Source: Brachyhypopomus gauderio (Eukaryota; Chordata; Actinopteri; Gymnotiformes; Hypopomidae). Taken from it: a stretch of 64,000 nucleotides of DNA. Made by a program: the position numbers and the translations under genes. Under the pieces are notes generated by a model. It saw only the letters and a program-made list of their open reading frames with translations. It searched no databases and was not told the origin of the DNA. The stretch is from positions 18,261,548-18,325,547 of the forward strand of contig NC_135212.1 in NCBI RefSeq assembly GCF_052324685.1, given 5' to 3'. How positions within the stretch are numbered: the stretch's first letter is position 1; each line of letters begins with the position of its first letter. Positions 11,549 to 22,803 of this stretch are shown piece by piece.

Positions 11549-14500
11549 GCAAATATACTTTCACCACTATGTACCAGTGTACCTCAGTGTGTGTACAGAC
11601 ATACAGCATTGTAAAAACATGTTGCCCTGACACACTCCTGTGCTTAGGACAAACACACTTGTAGTATGTTCTTTACTCCTACACTTCTCAAACACACACA
11701 CACACACACACACTTGCAACAGGCACTCTGAGCAGTGCCCAGCCTCTATGCATCTCAAACACACACACAAATTCATACTTACAACATGTCTTCTGTCCAA
11801 TGAACAGCCCCTCAAAAATTCACACACACATACACACACAACTCCATACTGTTTGCCTTGATATTTTCATATCCAGAGTGACTTACGGTTTCAACCAGAT
11901 GTACCAGGTACCCAAGTGAAGCGTTAGGAGTCTTGGAAACCTGTTGTAGAGAAGAACTGCTAATCTGAAAGGGGCATTTAACAAACAGATGGGAAGGATT
12001 GTACCTGCTGTGACCGGTTAGCCTAATCACAGCTAAATGATGGGGTTTAGTTTGCTAGCCTAATCACAGCTAAATGACGGGGTTTAGTTTGCTAGCCTAA
12101 TCACAGCTAAATGACGGGGTTCAGTTTCCTAGTCTAATCACAGCTAAATGACGGGGTTTAGTTTCCTAGCCTAATCACAGCTAAATGACAGGGTTTAGTT
12201 TGCTAGCCTAATCACAGCTAAATGACAGGGTTTAGTTTGCTAGCCTAATCACAGCTAAATGACGGGGTTTAGTTTGCTAGCCTAATCACAGCTAAATGAC
12301 AGGGTTTAGTTTGCTAGCCTAATCACAGCTAAATGGCGGGGTTTAGTTTGCTAGCCTAATCACAGCTAAATGACACGGTTTAGTTTGCTAGCGTAATCAC
12401 AGCTACATGACAGGGTTTAGTTTGCTAGCCTAATCACAGATAAATGACAGGGTTTAGTTTCCTAGTCTAATCACAGCTAAATGACAGGGTTTAGTTTCCT
12501 AGCCTAATCACAGCTAAATGACACGGTTTAGTTTGCTAGCCTAATCACAGATAAATGACAGGGTTTAGTTTCCTAGTCTAATCACAGCTAAATGACGGGG
12601 TTTAGTTTCCTAGCCTAATCACAGCTAAATGACACGGTTTAGTTTGCTAGCCTAATCACAGCTAAATGACAGGGTTTAGTTTGCTAGCCTAATCACAGCT
12701 AAATGACACGGTTTAGTTTGCTAGCCTAATCACAGCTAAACGACAGGGTTTAGTTTGCTAGCCTAATCACAGCTAAATGACGGGGTTCAGTTTGCTAGCC
12801 TAATCACAGCTAAATGACAGGGTTTAGTTTGCTAGCCTAATCACAGCTAAATGACAGGGTTTAGTTTGCTAGCCTAATCACAGCTAAATGACACGGTTTA
12901 GTTTGCTAGCCTAATCACAGCTAAATGACACGGTTTCGTTTGCTACATGCAGGTTGGGAGTGTAAGGATTATATCCACTGATGTTCTGCTGATGTGTTCT
13001 TTTATACATAATTATATTATGTAAGTCATCTCACTGGTGAAGCTCCCACAGGCTCAGTCTCAAACAGGAAGACCATGTGTGCAATAAGTCATTCACTTCA
13101 CTTTTGTCTGCAAATCATGTTGAGCAACCACTAAGTGAAAGTGTGTGTGTATGCGCGCGTGTGTGTGTGTGAATGACATTCTTAGTAATGTCTGTTCCTC
13201 TGGTCTCTGACAGCTGTCTGTCTGCAGTATTCAGTAAACTTTGCTACAAGACCAACATACTTCATTTGACAATGACTTCACTTTTTATGTCGGTAATGGG
13301 AGAACCGCAGGCCAGTCGCGCCTCGGGTCAAAGCCCCATGTTGGACCTCCCACCACCCACCTGTCCAATCAGCACCTAACGTTGCCCCTTCTGTGTTCTT
13401 TCCTTCCTTTCTGTTTTTTCTTCCTGTCTTTTCCTGTCGTCTGTATGTTCTCTCTCAGGATACACTGCAGGGACCCCTTACAAAGTGCCCCCGACTCAGA
13501 GCAATGGGGCCCCCCCGCCATACTCCCCCTCCCCCAACCCGTACCCCACCGCCATGTACCCCATACGAAGTGCCTACCCACAGCAAAACCTTTACGCTCA
13601 GGTAAGGCTCCTGTACAGCAGCTCGGGGGGTCCAGTTGTTCGAAATTTTTTGGAGAAGAAAAACGTAAAAAGACTCCTTTGGCATTCAGAAAGGCATGTG
13701 ATGATCAGGGTGAGGCACATGTGTGAAGTTTTTATCTTTTTTTGAATCCCTTGCTGTCTGCTCCAGCCCTATATCCAGGACTACAGTTCACATTTAGTGT
13801 GAAACTACGTGGAAGAAGCCCGTCTGATTGTTGTTTCAGCTTTCTGTTCTAGATGTTTCCCACAGCATCCCAAGAGACTTCTGAAGTAATCCAGCTGGTT
13901 TCTAGAGAAAACCCTTTTACAAGGGGTCAGCAGCAGCATCTTTCAAACATCCCATCACGTCCCATTTGTAGCTACTTGTTACAGGAACAAGATTCATGTC
14001 CGCTCCGCCCAGAGTGGCCTTAAAGCACCTGGCCTGCAACAGAGTGGGTGCGTGTCTGCGTGACTCACAGTGCACCTACCCTTCTGTTCTCCTGTGTCTC
14101 CAGGGAGCCTACTACACACAGCCGGTGTACGCCGCACAGCCCCACGTCATCCACCACACCACGGTGGTCCAGCCCAACAGCATCCAACCGGCCATCTACC
14201 CCGCCCCCGTCCCCGCCCCACGGCCCAACGGAGTGACCATGGGCATGGTGGCTGGAACCACCATGGCCATGTCCGCAGGTCAGGCCGAGCGCTTTGATAC
14301 GGTGTTCACAGCACCATCGGTTATGCAGCCATATTATTTATGTAGTTCTGTGATGAATAAGATTCATTTAAATACATTTATTTTAATTAATTCCTAGTTT
14401 TTGCCCTAATGTCAGTAAAATGTATATAAAAACAAATCTGCCTGATGATTACAATGTAAGTCAAGTTCTTAGAGGCTCTTAAATCAGAAAACGCATTCAG

Positions 14501-14683
14501 TACAATGTGCAACACTGCCTTCTGGGAAATGCAAAGAGGCTAAAGAGTGCTGCCCTATCATCTTCTTTAGGAACCCTGTTGACCACGCCCCAGCACACTC
14601 CCATTGGTCCACACCCCGTTACTGTGCCAACATATCGTCCCCAAGGAACACCGGGGTACAGCTATGTTCCACCTCACTGGTAG
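4545..14683 (+). CDS. fam168a: FAM168A (TCRP1), complete coding region in six exons
   Basis: Exons 4545-4614, 9566-9646, 11318-11443, 13459-13601, 14104-14278 and 14571-14683 join with matching phases into 235 codons plus stop; human FAM168A is about 244 residues. The product begins [20 protein letters not shown] and ends with [17 protein letters not shown], as in FAM168A. FAM168B differs at both places (NPVYSPGSSGVPY; VPPQW), so the paralogue assignment is firm. It is a small Pro/Tyr/Ala-rich protein without enzyme motifs and with a hydrophobic [14 protein letters not shown] segment near the C-terminus. FAM168A (TCRP1) is reported to interact with DNA polymerase beta and FEN1 and to influence chemotherapy resistance; that comes from the literature, not from this sequence. 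Skipping the 126-nt exon keeps the frame and gives 193 residues. The first donor lies in a tandem repeat (see 4596-4868). Confidence 0.95.
4596..4868 (+). repeat. 21-bp exon/intron-boundary minisatellite carrying 12 tandem 5' splice sites
   Basis: Thirteen 21-bp units of AARRACATGRCTTACRCAGGT type. Unit 1 is the last 19 bases of the coding exon plus the GT of its donor; units 2-13 are copies running into the intron. Units 1-12 are each followed by a donor-like G|GTAA. Seven of these (after units 1 and 7-12) are CAG|GTAAG; the others are GTAAA or GTAAT. Unit 13 has lost it (CAG|GGTCTG). The unit is seven codons (KNMAYAG), with no stop in any copy, so every donor leaves the exon in phase 1. Use of a distal donor would add 7 to 77 residues without changing frame. 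The structure is certain; which donors are used is unknown. Confidence 0.95.
4998..5671. mobile_element. Non-autonomous hAT-like DNA transposon with 8-bp target duplication
   Basis: The 674-bp element starts CAGGCCCGTTGACAG and ends with the inverse of CAGCCCCGTCGGCAG, which match at 12 of 15 bases. A second inverted GGGCCCGGGACAA-type motif lies inside each end. It is flanked on both sides by the identical 8-mer TATATATG (4990-4997 and 5672-5679). An 8-bp duplication with CAG/CTG ends is typical of the hAT superfamily. No transposase frame is present, so it would depend on an enzyme made elsewhere. The flanks are AT-rich, so chance repetition of the 8-mer is not excluded, but it abuts both termini exactly. 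Confidence 0.75.
6238..7018. repeat. 23-bp minisatellite, about 34 copies
   Basis: The unit is GAGAACACGCCCTCTTCCCA followed by YCC, with A/G and C/T variants (GAGGACACG; CCACCC or CCATCC). Because 23 is not a multiple of three and no copy has a stop in that orientation, all three minus-strand frames are open for about 260-310 codons. These are repeat translations, not genes. Confidence 0.96.
7715..7850. repeat. Short tandem repeat, about 32-bp unit, four copies
   Basis: Imperfect copies of ATGTAATCACTACATAAATG followed by TTATTAACTCC. Confidence 0.8.
9566..9646 (+). CDS. fam168a: FAM168A coding exon 2
   Basis: Acceptor GTTGCTAG ends at 9565 and donor GTGAAT begins at 9647. It encodes [20 protein letters not shown] followed by GSPGYPP, which aligns with the human [20 protein letters not shown] region, and enters and leaves in phase 1. 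Confidence 0.92.
10903..10920 (-). promoter_or_regulatory. CTCF-like motif
   Basis: On the minus strand the sequence reads CGCCACAAGGGGGCAGCG, close to the vertebrate CTCF core CCASYAGRKGGCRS. Motif match only; binding is not shown. Confidence 0.5.
11229..11284. repeat. (GT)n microsatellite
   Basis: About 28 GT units, ending 33 bases before the FAM168A cassette exon acceptor. Confidence 0.95.
11318..11443 (+). CDS. fam168a: FAM168A cassette exon (126 nt)
   Basis: Acceptor GGGACAG ends at 11317 and donor GTAAAT starts at 11444. It encodes [20 protein letters not shown], then [20 protein letters not shown] and AF. This aligns with the human FAM168A segment KQAWPQ...[21 protein letters not shown], which is alternatively spliced. 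It is in phase 1 at both ends and exactly 42 codons long, so skipping keeps the frame: [11 protein letters not shown] instead of [11 protein letters not shown]. Confidence 0.9.
11444..13458. other. FAM168A intron 3
   Basis: Contains several short CA runs (11.52-11.84 kb) and the 37-bp minisatellite. The last 300 bases before the acceptor are unique and CT-rich. No other coding segment is seen. Confidence 0.8.
12017..12944. repeat. 37-bp minisatellite, about 25 copies
   Basis: The unit is GCTAGCCTAATCACAGCTAA followed by ATGACAGGGTTTAGTTT. Variants alternate at a few positions (GACGGGG, GACAGGG, GACACGG; TTGC or TTCC), and some variant pairs recur in blocks, suggesting multi-unit duplication. 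Confidence 0.96.
13459..13601 (+). CDS. fam168a: FAM168A coding exon 4
   Basis: Acceptor TCTCTCTCAG ends at 13458 and donor GTAAGG begins at 13602. It encodes [20 protein letters not shown] then [20 protein letters not shown] and QQNLYAQ, nearly identical to human FAM168A. Confidence 0.95.
13602..14103. other. FAM168A intron 4
   Basis: 502 bases of unique sequence with no coding or RNA feature visible. Confidence 0.8.
14104..14278 (+). CDS. fam168a: FAM168A coding exon 5
   Basis: Acceptor TGTGTCTCCAG ends at 14103 and donor GTCAGG begins at 14279. It encodes [20 protein letters not shown] followed by [15 protein letters not shown] and ends with the [12 protein letters not shown] hydrophobic segment, the most conserved part of the family. 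Confidence 0.95.
14571..14683 (+). CDS. fam168a: FAM168A last coding exon with stop
   Basis: Acceptor TCTTCTTTAG ends at 14570. It encodes [20 protein letters not shown] then [16 protein letters not shown], with the stop codon TAG at 14681-14683. VPPHW at the C-terminus marks FAM168A rather than FAM168B. Confidence 0.95.
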
Positions 14684-15826
14684 AACCCACCTGCCAATCA
14701 TGTAAGTGGAACCCTTCACACTTTCCCCGCCCCTCAAGACAGAAGCAGTACATCACAGATACTCAATGACTTATTTTCCCTCTTCTAAACAGATCTGGAG
14801 TCAAACATTGTATGCAACTACTCAAGTCTTACATTGGCACTCTGTGATCAACAGGGACCACGTCTATTTGCAAGAATGAAAGAAAAAAGGTCACTTTATG
14901 CATTCTTAAGTGTTTTTGTAAAAGCTGCTTTTTTATTTTTTTATTTAAGTAGAATTTTCTTCTCGTGTTATGTCTTATTATTTTGGGCCCGTATTGTTGC
15001 ATTAGGTTGTTTTAGTTCCATGTTTTCAACAAATAACTCCTGCAGAAACTCCAGAATGATTTTGACCAACCATGACTCTGAAAACGATCCGGTTTCGTGG
15101 TCTACATTAACATCCTCACGTAGGAATTTGTGCAGCACAGTGGCATCACCATGTTCATCACGTTATGCTGCCAAATTTGATAACTTTTAACTCTTAATAC
15201 AGTTTGTTATTGTTATTGTTTTTGAATTAGGCGCATTATATTATTTTCAGGTTCCCTCACACTGTACCCTTTAAGAAGGGCTTTTTTGTGCACGTTTAAT
15301 TTCATAATACATGAAACCATTTTTTACATTTTCCCCCACTGACTTCTGTTCTTCTAGCATCGATAACAAGGGTGTCTTCCAGCTTGTAGCAGTTTATTAG
15401 GTACATTTGTAATAAATCTAGCAGCAGTAGGACAGTGCAACGTGGTTAAACTTCATTAGAACATCGAGTACTTACAATAATCTGAGTTGTTGTTTGCTTA
15501 GTAGAGGATGCTGGAGTGAGCTGCTTTCATTATTAGTTTTGTTCATCAGGATAGAGTCAGCTTCTAAATTATGATGTGCATATTTTAATTATATATATAT
15601 ATATACATGCACACATACACACGTGTGTGTGTGTGTGTGTTTGTTCATAGATGTGCTAAGCAGTGGCATGCGTGTGCACGAGCAGAGTGAAACCCGTGCG
15701 AAAACAACTGTGGCCACAGGGCTGCCGTGGGGTGCGTCGGAGGACGTGTCCGTGGCGTTTAGCTGGGGGAGCCACGTCCCATGTCTACTTTACCAATATT
15801 GAAAACTCAAAACCCAATACGTGTGC

Positions 15827-15844
15827 CAACACAAGAGGGCACTC
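15827..15844 (+). promoter_or_regulatory. CTCF-like motif
   Basis: CCAACACAAGAGGGCACT resembles the CTCF core on the plus strand. Motif match only. Confidence 0.35.
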
Positions 15845-16171
15845 AGAGGGGAGGCACTCTGATTGAACCTTCAGGATCTCCGTGACAATTTAAAGGGACT
15901 TTTATATTTATTTTGTTTTGTTTTTTTTAACCCCGGCACTGGGGTGAAACGCAGGTAGCACGTGTTAGAGTAGGCAAGACAGAGGAAAAGGGGACAGGGT
16001 ACAGGTAAAGGACAAAGCCCTGACCTTCCCTGGCCCCTGGGGACACTGTAGAACAGCCTGCCTCGTCCTCTGTGAACTAACGGGCCAACAGGTCCCACTG
16101 CACAGGTCTGAGGTGTATAGAGAATCGGTTGGTAAATGCAATAATAAGAATGCCTAGATGATTGAGCCGTG

Positions 16172-16172
16172 T

Positions 16173-16238
<66 letters not shown>

Positions 16239-16246
16239 AAGGGAGG

Positions 16247-16288
<42 letters not shown>
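16172..16288. repeat. Compound (GT)n(GA)n microsatellite
   Basis: A GT run is followed by GA runs interrupted by a short A-rich and GGGA-rich segment. Confidence 0.95.
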
Positions 16289-16293
<5 letters not shown>

Positions 16294-16480
16294 TAGTGAA
16301 CTTGGTTCATGACCTCCCCAGTAATCTATGAACGGTGCACTCAAAACACTACAATACATATCAATTATACCATTTAATGATATCAGTAATGAAGCATTGC
16401 ATATTGACATAGATATAACCTAATAACCAAGTATACGGTACACTCTCTTATTTAATGATCTAATAAAGAATGTCAAGTAT

Positions 16481-19400
16481 TTACTATGGTACCCAGTAGT
16501 CTTGGTAATGTCTTTGGAAGTACTTATTATTCTCAGTAAACAGTATCACGTTTTTAAAGTTCATTTAGGCTATTCAACCACTATTTTAATATATTAAGCT
16601 CATGAGGAAGAAATGACTCACAAAGATTATGTAAAACCTACTAGCAGTATAGCATGCGTTACGCAGGAGAATGTGGTGTGGGCTACGCGGGTGAGCGGAA
16701 CCCTAGCTAAGCATGGTGGCATCTTGAGGGAACGTCTCTTTGGTCAGGCTTTTGTAGAACCTTCAAGGGAAGGAAAAACAAACCCATTCCCTATAAAGAA
16801 GTGAGAGGTGGAAGAGAGAGAGAGAGAACGCCCTGGAGCATTACGGAAACTTCCGCAGGCTAAACGCACGGAAACGCAGCAGTCGGCAAGACCCCCGAGC
16901 TGCCAGGCGAGTGTGTTTGAAGTCTCTAACTTCAGTAATAAAGGAAGTTGCTCTGCGATGTGATCTTTAAGTTGACGTTTAAATTGACATGCAAAACGAT
17001 CTGGTGTCTCCCTCCATCCCTCTTCCCGCCTCTCACGCTCTTCTTCTGATATTGTCCTCTAGTCTGAAGAACAGTGTTATGGTAAGCAGTGAAATAGCAG
17101 CAGTGAAATATATATTTTGTATATCTTTGCAACAGATCAATTTGTAATGCAAGACTTAGTCAATGCAATTATTAATAAAGTTATTAATGAGTTCACTGGT
17201 CCAGAACTAAAACAGGTAGACTTTTGTTGGTTGCGTGATGGAGTTAAAACCTTTTAAAATTTAGGAATACATTTGTTTTTGTTTTTGCAGGGGATGGGTT
17301 AACATAAGCAGCTGGTATTTTAAAACTAAGAATAAGAATTAATGAAAGCTGAATACATTTAAAACAAAAAAGATCACTAAAATGGAGTCCACTCTCACCT
17401 GTAATTAAGCGCTTTTTACCATAAGTGTTATTTAAGGTTTTATTGATCATTGATGTTCTTTTGTTCTTTAGTAGACGATCTTTATGGCTGATTTGGGAGC
17501 GTGGTGTGTTCTAGTATGTGTGGCAGAGGGGCATTTCAAACCACAAGCCTGTAGGGGTCTCCTGTTCCTGTTCATACCTTCAACTCTCTTATTTTCAGTT
17601 TTTAACAGCCTGCCTTGGAGTGAAATCACATGATTATATAGGAGCTGTGACAGTTTTGCCATTACGGGAGATCCTTTTTTAAAAATGCTTTCCGAAAATA
17701 GGTGTTTCCCATCTAACTAGAAACAAATGTATAAAAAATGTCAAGATTAGAGTTCACTTATTGCCTCATCAAATTTTCAACAAAGAGGTTCGAACCATTT
17801 TGACATTCCATCAAGGCAGCTGGTTTGATGGATTTTCCTTTGGAATCCAGTGGTTTTGTCCAACATCATTTGCTAAATTTGCATACTTCTACCTTTTGCT
17901 TTGATGTTACTGCAGCCATTGCCATCTGCTCTTCACAGAAGCCTCCTTAGAAACCCATTAAGGTACTGTGAGTGGTTTACACGGAAACGAGAACTTCGTT
18001 TTGGTTTTCAACAGTATCGTGCATTTTCGTTTCTTCTAAAATCTCAGAGAGGTCATGGAGAGGTCGTGAGAGATGTGGCCATCCACCTTCGCTGCAGTTT
18101 CCCTCTTCTAGGCGGTTTCAGGCAAAACGTGGTGATAATGTCATTACTCACAGCTGTGAGGGACAGCAGCTATTTAGTTATATTTTGTAAGAAATATTTG
18201 TTATTCAAATACTGAATGTGAAGCAAAAAAGGTGAAAGTTATCGTCTTCCAACTACATTTTCCGACCTTGAGAAGGCACGAGGAATCCCTGGTGTTTGAT
18301 GTTCCATAATGCCACTATGTTGTGGTAAGTGTGTCGTTCTCATCTTCTCACCTGTAGCAGGTTTGATGACAGCACTCTCTAGAGCAGGAACTCAAGCTGA
18401 ATACAACTGGAACACAACTGGGCTTATGAGGCCAGGAAACCCAAATCAGGCTTGTGATATGAAGTGTGAACCTGTTTGGTTTGTTTTAAGAATTTTTTTT
18501 ATTGTTTATGATTTTGTTTGGGTATTATTTAGCTTTTATTTTTTGGTTTGGGTTTTTTTTTTTTCGTTTTTGTTTGTTTATTTTTGTTATATGGGGGGAT
18601 GTTTGGTTCTTTGTTTTTTTTTAGTTTTTTTTTTTTTTTTTTTGAAGATCAGTTAGTGATCTCGGTGACAGAATTAAGCCAAGTTTGTAATTGTATAATA
18701 TTTACTGTAAGATGATGTAGAACGTTCAATAACTATTAAAATTTTTCCCAAAAAAAATCCCCAACATAATCCTAATGTTTGTTGCAGTCTTTGGTTTTTT
18801 TTCTGCTCTTGTAGTGTCTGGCGGGGTGAGAAACAGGCTTTACACACTGACTGTCTCAACACTGCCGGCCATTTCCATACTAGGAACCTGCTACGTGCGG
18901 TTGTGCAGCAATGAAAGTGCAGTGCAAATCACTCCAGCTTACGTTCCTCCATCAAAATGATGCAAGGAATATTGCACAGCAGAAATGTTTTGACCACATT
19001 CTTTTTTAGCACAGCGAGGATAAGCAGATGTCTGCTGTGATGAAGGTGTCGCAACGCAGGCTTATCAGCGAGTTTCAGTTCTGTTTCATTGACTCAGACT
19101 TCCTGCAGGAAGAACGACTTTTAACACGTCGAGTTAAAACGTGTGCGCGTTTTTTTGCTACGTCTCACACCAAACCCGAAGTCGTGCAGGACTTCCCGAG
19201 ATCTCTGGAGGTATTGTCCTGCTTGGGGGAGCAGCAGAGCGTAGTGGCTGGCGTTATCTTCCAAGGACAGCCAGCAGGTTTGAATCCTGCTCATCCGTAC
19301 CTGCTGCTATCCGAAGGTGACGAAGGCCAGACTCAGCACCACGGAGAGCGCCCGCAGGACCCTGGCTTCCATTCCCAGCTTTACAAATATTTCTTGTCCC

Positions 19401-22320
19401 ATTCCTCCCAGTACTCCGTTATCCAAATTTGTTAGGAGACATAAGAGATGCATTTCACTGTTAAATTGCATAGCAAAGAGTTATGTGTAAGTGCAGTGAT
19501 CTAATTGAGGACTATATGCTATATGATGCAATATTGCACTTTTAAAGACATCAACTGTGGACATACAAAATCGTCGTTTATGTTTGGGGGGAGGTGGAGA
19601 AAAGTCCGTAAGGGGTTCTTGTTTTGTAGATGATTCCTTTTGAAAATCAGAGTATCTACTCTTTGTACATGCCATGTGCGTTTCCTTCCTCTCTTCCACA
19701 ATACTGACATCTGTATGGTTTTACGCAATCCAGTGTACTGGCATCTGTGTGATTCAGTTGGTGAACACAGTGTCGAGACACGTCTCGATCCCTTAGACAT
19801 CAAAAGACGGAACCAGTTCTGCAAGGAAAGAATCTTAGAATCTTACAGAAGTAATTAAAGTCATGCTGTACAAGACATTTGGCAGCTGATCTAAGTATGC
19901 ATCAGTAAGGTAATTTATCGCACTTCTCCGACCATGTAAAACGAGTAAAAAATTAACGAGTGAAAAGTTAACCCGTGTCTCGTAATGATGCGTTAATGGA
20001 CACACGTATCACTATATGCATATGATGGATCGTCCGCTGGGCTTGAATAAGGACCTCTACCGGCATTTGACTTTCAAATAAAACATACTCGGTGAGAAAT
20101 CACCAAAATAAAAGCACGTCAACGTGCAAAGTTGTCGGCGTGGAGCCTGGACATTACTACACTTCGTACCGGGACAGCCTCGGGGAAGTGGGCGTGGTTA
20201 AGGTACAATTAGGCGCTGGCTTTTCCGGTGATGTCACAGTTCCTCTGTGTTCTAACGCAAACACTTAGGAAAACAAAGTCCATAGAAAATATACTACTGA
20301 ATTGATTCTTATCAACAACAACAAAGAAACTGATATCAGATAGACCAAACATAGTGCATAAACTTGCCGTTGGGGACATGGAGAACTTTTTCAGGTTTAC
20401 TACTAATTGACGTCCTTTGTCATCACCATTATACGACCAGTGAGTCCGCATATAATAAACTGGAATCATACAACAGATTTGACTGTTCCAGGATTGTGTG
20501 AGGGCGGTGGAGAAGACTACACCGGTGTACATCGGTGATTTTTATTCCACAAGCACGTACATTTTTTATGGTTGGTGTAACCTATGTTAGCCCGGTTCAG
20601 GCCAGCTAGACACATCTGATTCTAGTACACGGTGTAGCTTACAGGCTGCTCTAGAAACATGATTGGGAGGCGTTGGTACAGTCCTGGGATCAGAGTAACG
20701 TCACTAAAAGTGCACTAGGACTAACTGGGCATACACACATCGACACGGGGTATCAAGTAACTAATGGACAAGCTAATGTATAATAATGTATTATAATGTA
20801 TATACATTATAAAACATTTGGTTAATATTGGAAATACATTATTGTTTTACCGAAAGGATGACTGTCCTGCTGATGTATTGACTCACTGAGTGCGCAAATG
20901 CATGCGGCACTCTCCACCCGAGACTGTGGGGATCTTCTCAGAGATGTACTGAATGTTTAAGGTACTTCACATGCGTGTTTGCTGGCTTGTTTACACCTTT
21001 CATTATAATGTGTTAAATGTCCGGACCGTATCTGGATATACCTATACATGGGCAGTTTTGCCTATACCAAAATATTGCCATTTCAGAAACATATCTGAAA
21101 GTATCCCCATCGTGCAACACATTTATTTGTGTTCATTTTTATTAATTTTCAGCACAAGCTCGGCCAGATCAATAAAGTATTATCATAGATCACTTGGGCG
21201 GCTCGCAAAGCTGCTTTATAAAAACAAGATCAAAGAAATGCAAACGTTTTATTTGAAAGTTTCTTAATTGAAACCCAGTGACAGAAATACGTGTACAAAA
21301 GAATTTATGAAAGAAAAATGATGCTCCAAGCTTCTCTTTTTTAAAAGCTTCAAGCTAAATGTGATCAGGAACTTCTTACTGCGAAGGCGATGCCCCAGTA
21401 GACCCGGGCCTGGAGGAGAAGATGAAACGATGCTGGAGGCATTAAAATGTCAGTACCGTTTACACAGACCAGTGTTGACTCCGTGTAAACAATGTCACGG
21501 TTTTCAAAATAGTTTTCATTCCACGGTTCGTTGTAACTTGTTCCTCGTCGCCTTAGCTGGAGGGGAACTGGTTCAGTGCGTTAGCTGTGTGCAGATGTAA
21601 AGAGTATCAGATGGATATGTGATATGTATGAAACTGACATCACCGAACCGTTTAAAGAAGTAAAAGTCGAAGTGTGAGTAGAAATGTAGTCACAACGGTG
21701 GGGCTCGTGTTGCTTACTGACTGATATGGATGATACAAAATCTTTAGTTGTTCCCAGTTGAACTCGCCGGTTCGTTTCACCCCCTTGGTTCATGAGAAAA
21801 CGTAGCGTGGGTGGTTGACACACAAGACTTCTGGAGTCCAAGAAGGACCAGCAGGAGAAGTCACAGCATGCTTTAGCGAGTGTGGAGCGGGTGGTGTAAC
21901 ACCCGTGATGTCTATGTAGACTACACTCGCTTTGGGCTTCTCAACACACGGAACCGGACCACTGCGCTCCGTCTGCGGCAGGCGAACCTGACACCTGTTT
22001 GCGCGCTTTTAGGGAGTAAGAGGAGAGACTACGTTTTGTCAATAGTGAGGTAGGTTCTCTCAAATATCACTGCTATTCTGGGGGAAATATTTCGTTTACT
22101 TCCCTTTCGACTGAATATTTTAACTAAGACATGAACTGTTGCAGGACAAACTGCTGATTTATCTAAAACATTAATTGATAACTTTTTTCGAATATATATA
22201 TTGATATATGGTCTAGTTCGGTGTAAGTTTGTTAAATGACTGTCTTTGAATTTACTTTTAGTTCCTCAAGAATTAGCGGCTATGGTAGAACACGTGACTT
22301 TTACTTGACTGTGCCGAAAT
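16481..22320. other. Intergenic, mostly unique AT-rich DNA
   Basis: No conserved coding exon is recognised on either strand. Contents: T-rich runs near 18.5-18.65 kb, a possible tRNA-derived SINE fragment at about 19225-19345 and otherwise unique sequence. Open frames here are short and match no family I know. Confidence 0.6.
19225..19345 (+). mobile_element. Possible tRNA-derived SINE fragment
   Basis: A box A-like stretch (GAGCGTAGTGGCTGGCG) is followed about 30 bases later by the box B-like GGTTTGAATCCTGC, as in the tRNA-related head of a SINE. It continues as CTGCTGCTATCCGAAGGTGA. No clear tail or target duplication was found. Confidence 0.35.
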
Positions 22321-22332
22321 ATACACCGCATA

Positions 22333-22803
22333 GAAACCATCACATTACAGCATAAACCAGCACATTACAACATAAACCATCACAACATAAATCAGCACAT
22401 TACAACATAAACCAGCACATAACAACATTAACTATCACAACATAAACCAGCACATTACAACATAAACCAGCACATTTCAACACAAACCATCACAACATAA
22501 ACCAGCACATTACAACATAAACCATCACATTACAACACAAACCATCACATTACAACATAAACCATCACATTACAACACAAACCATCACATTACAACATAA
22601 ACCATCACATTACAACATAAACCAGCACATTACAACATAAACCATCACATTACAACACAACCCAGCACATAACATAAACCAGCACATTACAACATAAACC
22701 ATCACATTACAACACAACCCAGCACATAACATAAACCAGCACATAACATAAACCATAACATTACAACACAAACCAGCACATAACATAAACCATCACATTA
22801 CAA
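22333..22803. repeat. 20-bp minisatellite, about 24 copies
   Basis: The unit is CACATTACAACATAAACCAT (or ..CCAG), with several shortened copies lacking the CACATTA part. Both length and sequence variants are present. Confidence 0.95.

Larger units (their letters stand above)
14684..16480 (+). other. fam168a: Probable FAM168A 3' UTR with a small intron
   Basis: A probable 91-bp intron begins 19 bases after the stop: donor ATG|GTAAGT-like (TGTAAGTGG) at 14702 and acceptor TTCTAAACAG ending at 14792. AATAAA signals occur at 15411 and 16462. The region also holds a GT run near 15.62 kb, a CTCF-like motif near 15.83 kb and a GT/GA compound microsatellite at about 16172-16288. The true transcript end cannot be fixed from sequence. 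Confidence 0.5.
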
